Assembly: GCA_030426875.1 (NCBI GenBank)
Contig: JAUHXI010000110.1
Location: 1 to 5,352, forward strand
Direction of reading: 5' to 3'
From: a bacterium
Lineage (GTDB): Bacteria; Patescibacteriota; Gracilibacteria; UM-FILTER-43-11
DNA: 5,352 nt
Positions 5,246 to 5,352 of the stretch are shown in pieces. Position 1 is the first letter of the stretch; each line of letters starts with the position of its first letter. The notes beneath the pieces were generated by a model. That model made no database searches. It was given only the letters and a program-made list of their open reading frames with translations, and had not been told where the DNA came from. The translations under genes were made by a program, and so were the position numbers.

Positions 5246-5352
5246 AGATATATCAAAAGGAATATCGACCCCAACCTGAATCTTTGTCCACATTGCAAAG
5301 AAGGTCGACTACAAAAGCATCCATATTACCTTAAACATCCTATACGTGGAGA
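5246..5352 (+). pseudogene. possible zinc-ribbon-like gene fragment, cut by the window end
   Basis: The frame is open from just after a TGA (5243-5245) to the window edge, giving about 35 residues. It contains NLCPHCKEGRLQKH, a CxxC knuckle followed by a basic, aromatic stretch (HPYYLKHP). This resembles the N-terminal zinc ribbons of some DDE transposases and other DNA-binding proteins, but it is too short to assign. No ATG, GTG or TTG is available in this frame before the CPHC motif. The fragment may therefore be a 5'-truncated remnant, use an unusual start, arise by frameshift, or be chance. The other two frames are interrupted in the same stretch. Confidence 0.28.

Noticed and set aside
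4963..5298. 111-residue minus-strand open frame at the right end
   Set aside because: It mostly mirrors the P-loop gene in antisense, its composition (Ser/Arg-rich) is shadow-like, and no recognisable motif is present.
5348..5352. GGAGA at the window edge as the ribosome binding site of a downstream gene
   Set aside because: Possible, but the start codon would be outside the window, and this cannot be judged.
1..5352. Alternative genetic code with TGA read as glycine, as in some CPR bacteria
   Set aside because: All genes end at TAA or TAG, so TGA use as a stop is not tested by gene ends, but full-length Fmt and ClpC contain no internal TGA and use normal GGN glycine codons; nothing in the window calls for recoding.

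Overview
The window comes from a bacterium with moderate GC content and short intergenic gaps. All complete protein genes lie on the + strand and read through with the standard genetic code. None of the four start codons has a clear Shine-Dalgarno sequence; the leaders are A/T-rich. The tRNA, Fmt and ClpC are ordinary bacterial housekeeping types. GC-rich hairpin repeats occur between genes. Clear taxonomic markers are missing: clpC does not sit in the ctsR-mcsA-mcsB operon of Firmicutes, and fmt has no def or priA beside it. An uncultured lineage (for example Patescibacteria/CPR) is possible, but this is inference only.

Layout from left to right. A tRNA-Gly(TCC) with encoded CCA (3-78) is followed by a possible terminator. 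A 250-base intergenic region then holds a perfect 9-bp hairpin repeat, a minus-oriented terminator-like hairpin and a candidate promoter. Next is fmt (333-1292), methionyl-tRNA formyltransferase, whose last 140 bases are extremely G-rich and hold a strong G-quadruplex motif. A short A/T-rich spacer with a good promoter leads to an unrecognised acidic protein of 154 residues (1357-1821), with a G8 tract near its start and a 9-residue tandem duplication. A 196-base gap follows, with a second hairpin repeat in the opposite orientation and a near-consensus sigma70-type promoter set inside an inverted repeat. This promoter is placed to drive clpC (2018-4666), a full-length ClpC-type AAA+ unfoldase. 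Nine bases later a small P-loop NTPase gene (4676-5188) begins, probably co-transcribed with clpC. The right end (5189-5352) holds several small hairpins and an open frame with a CxxC zinc-ribbon-like motif but no usual start codon, cut by the window edge.

Functionally, tRNA-Gly and Fmt serve translation (Fmt formylates the initiator Met-tRNA), and ClpC serves protein quality control with ClpP. The acidic protein and the P-loop protein are the two genes of unknown function. No obvious defence system, CRISPR array or complete mobile element is visible. The most unusual signals are the G-rich 3' end of fmt, the possible contingency tract in the acidic gene, the inverted repeat around the clpC -10 box, the long polar linker of ClpC, and the P-loop gene attached to clpC.
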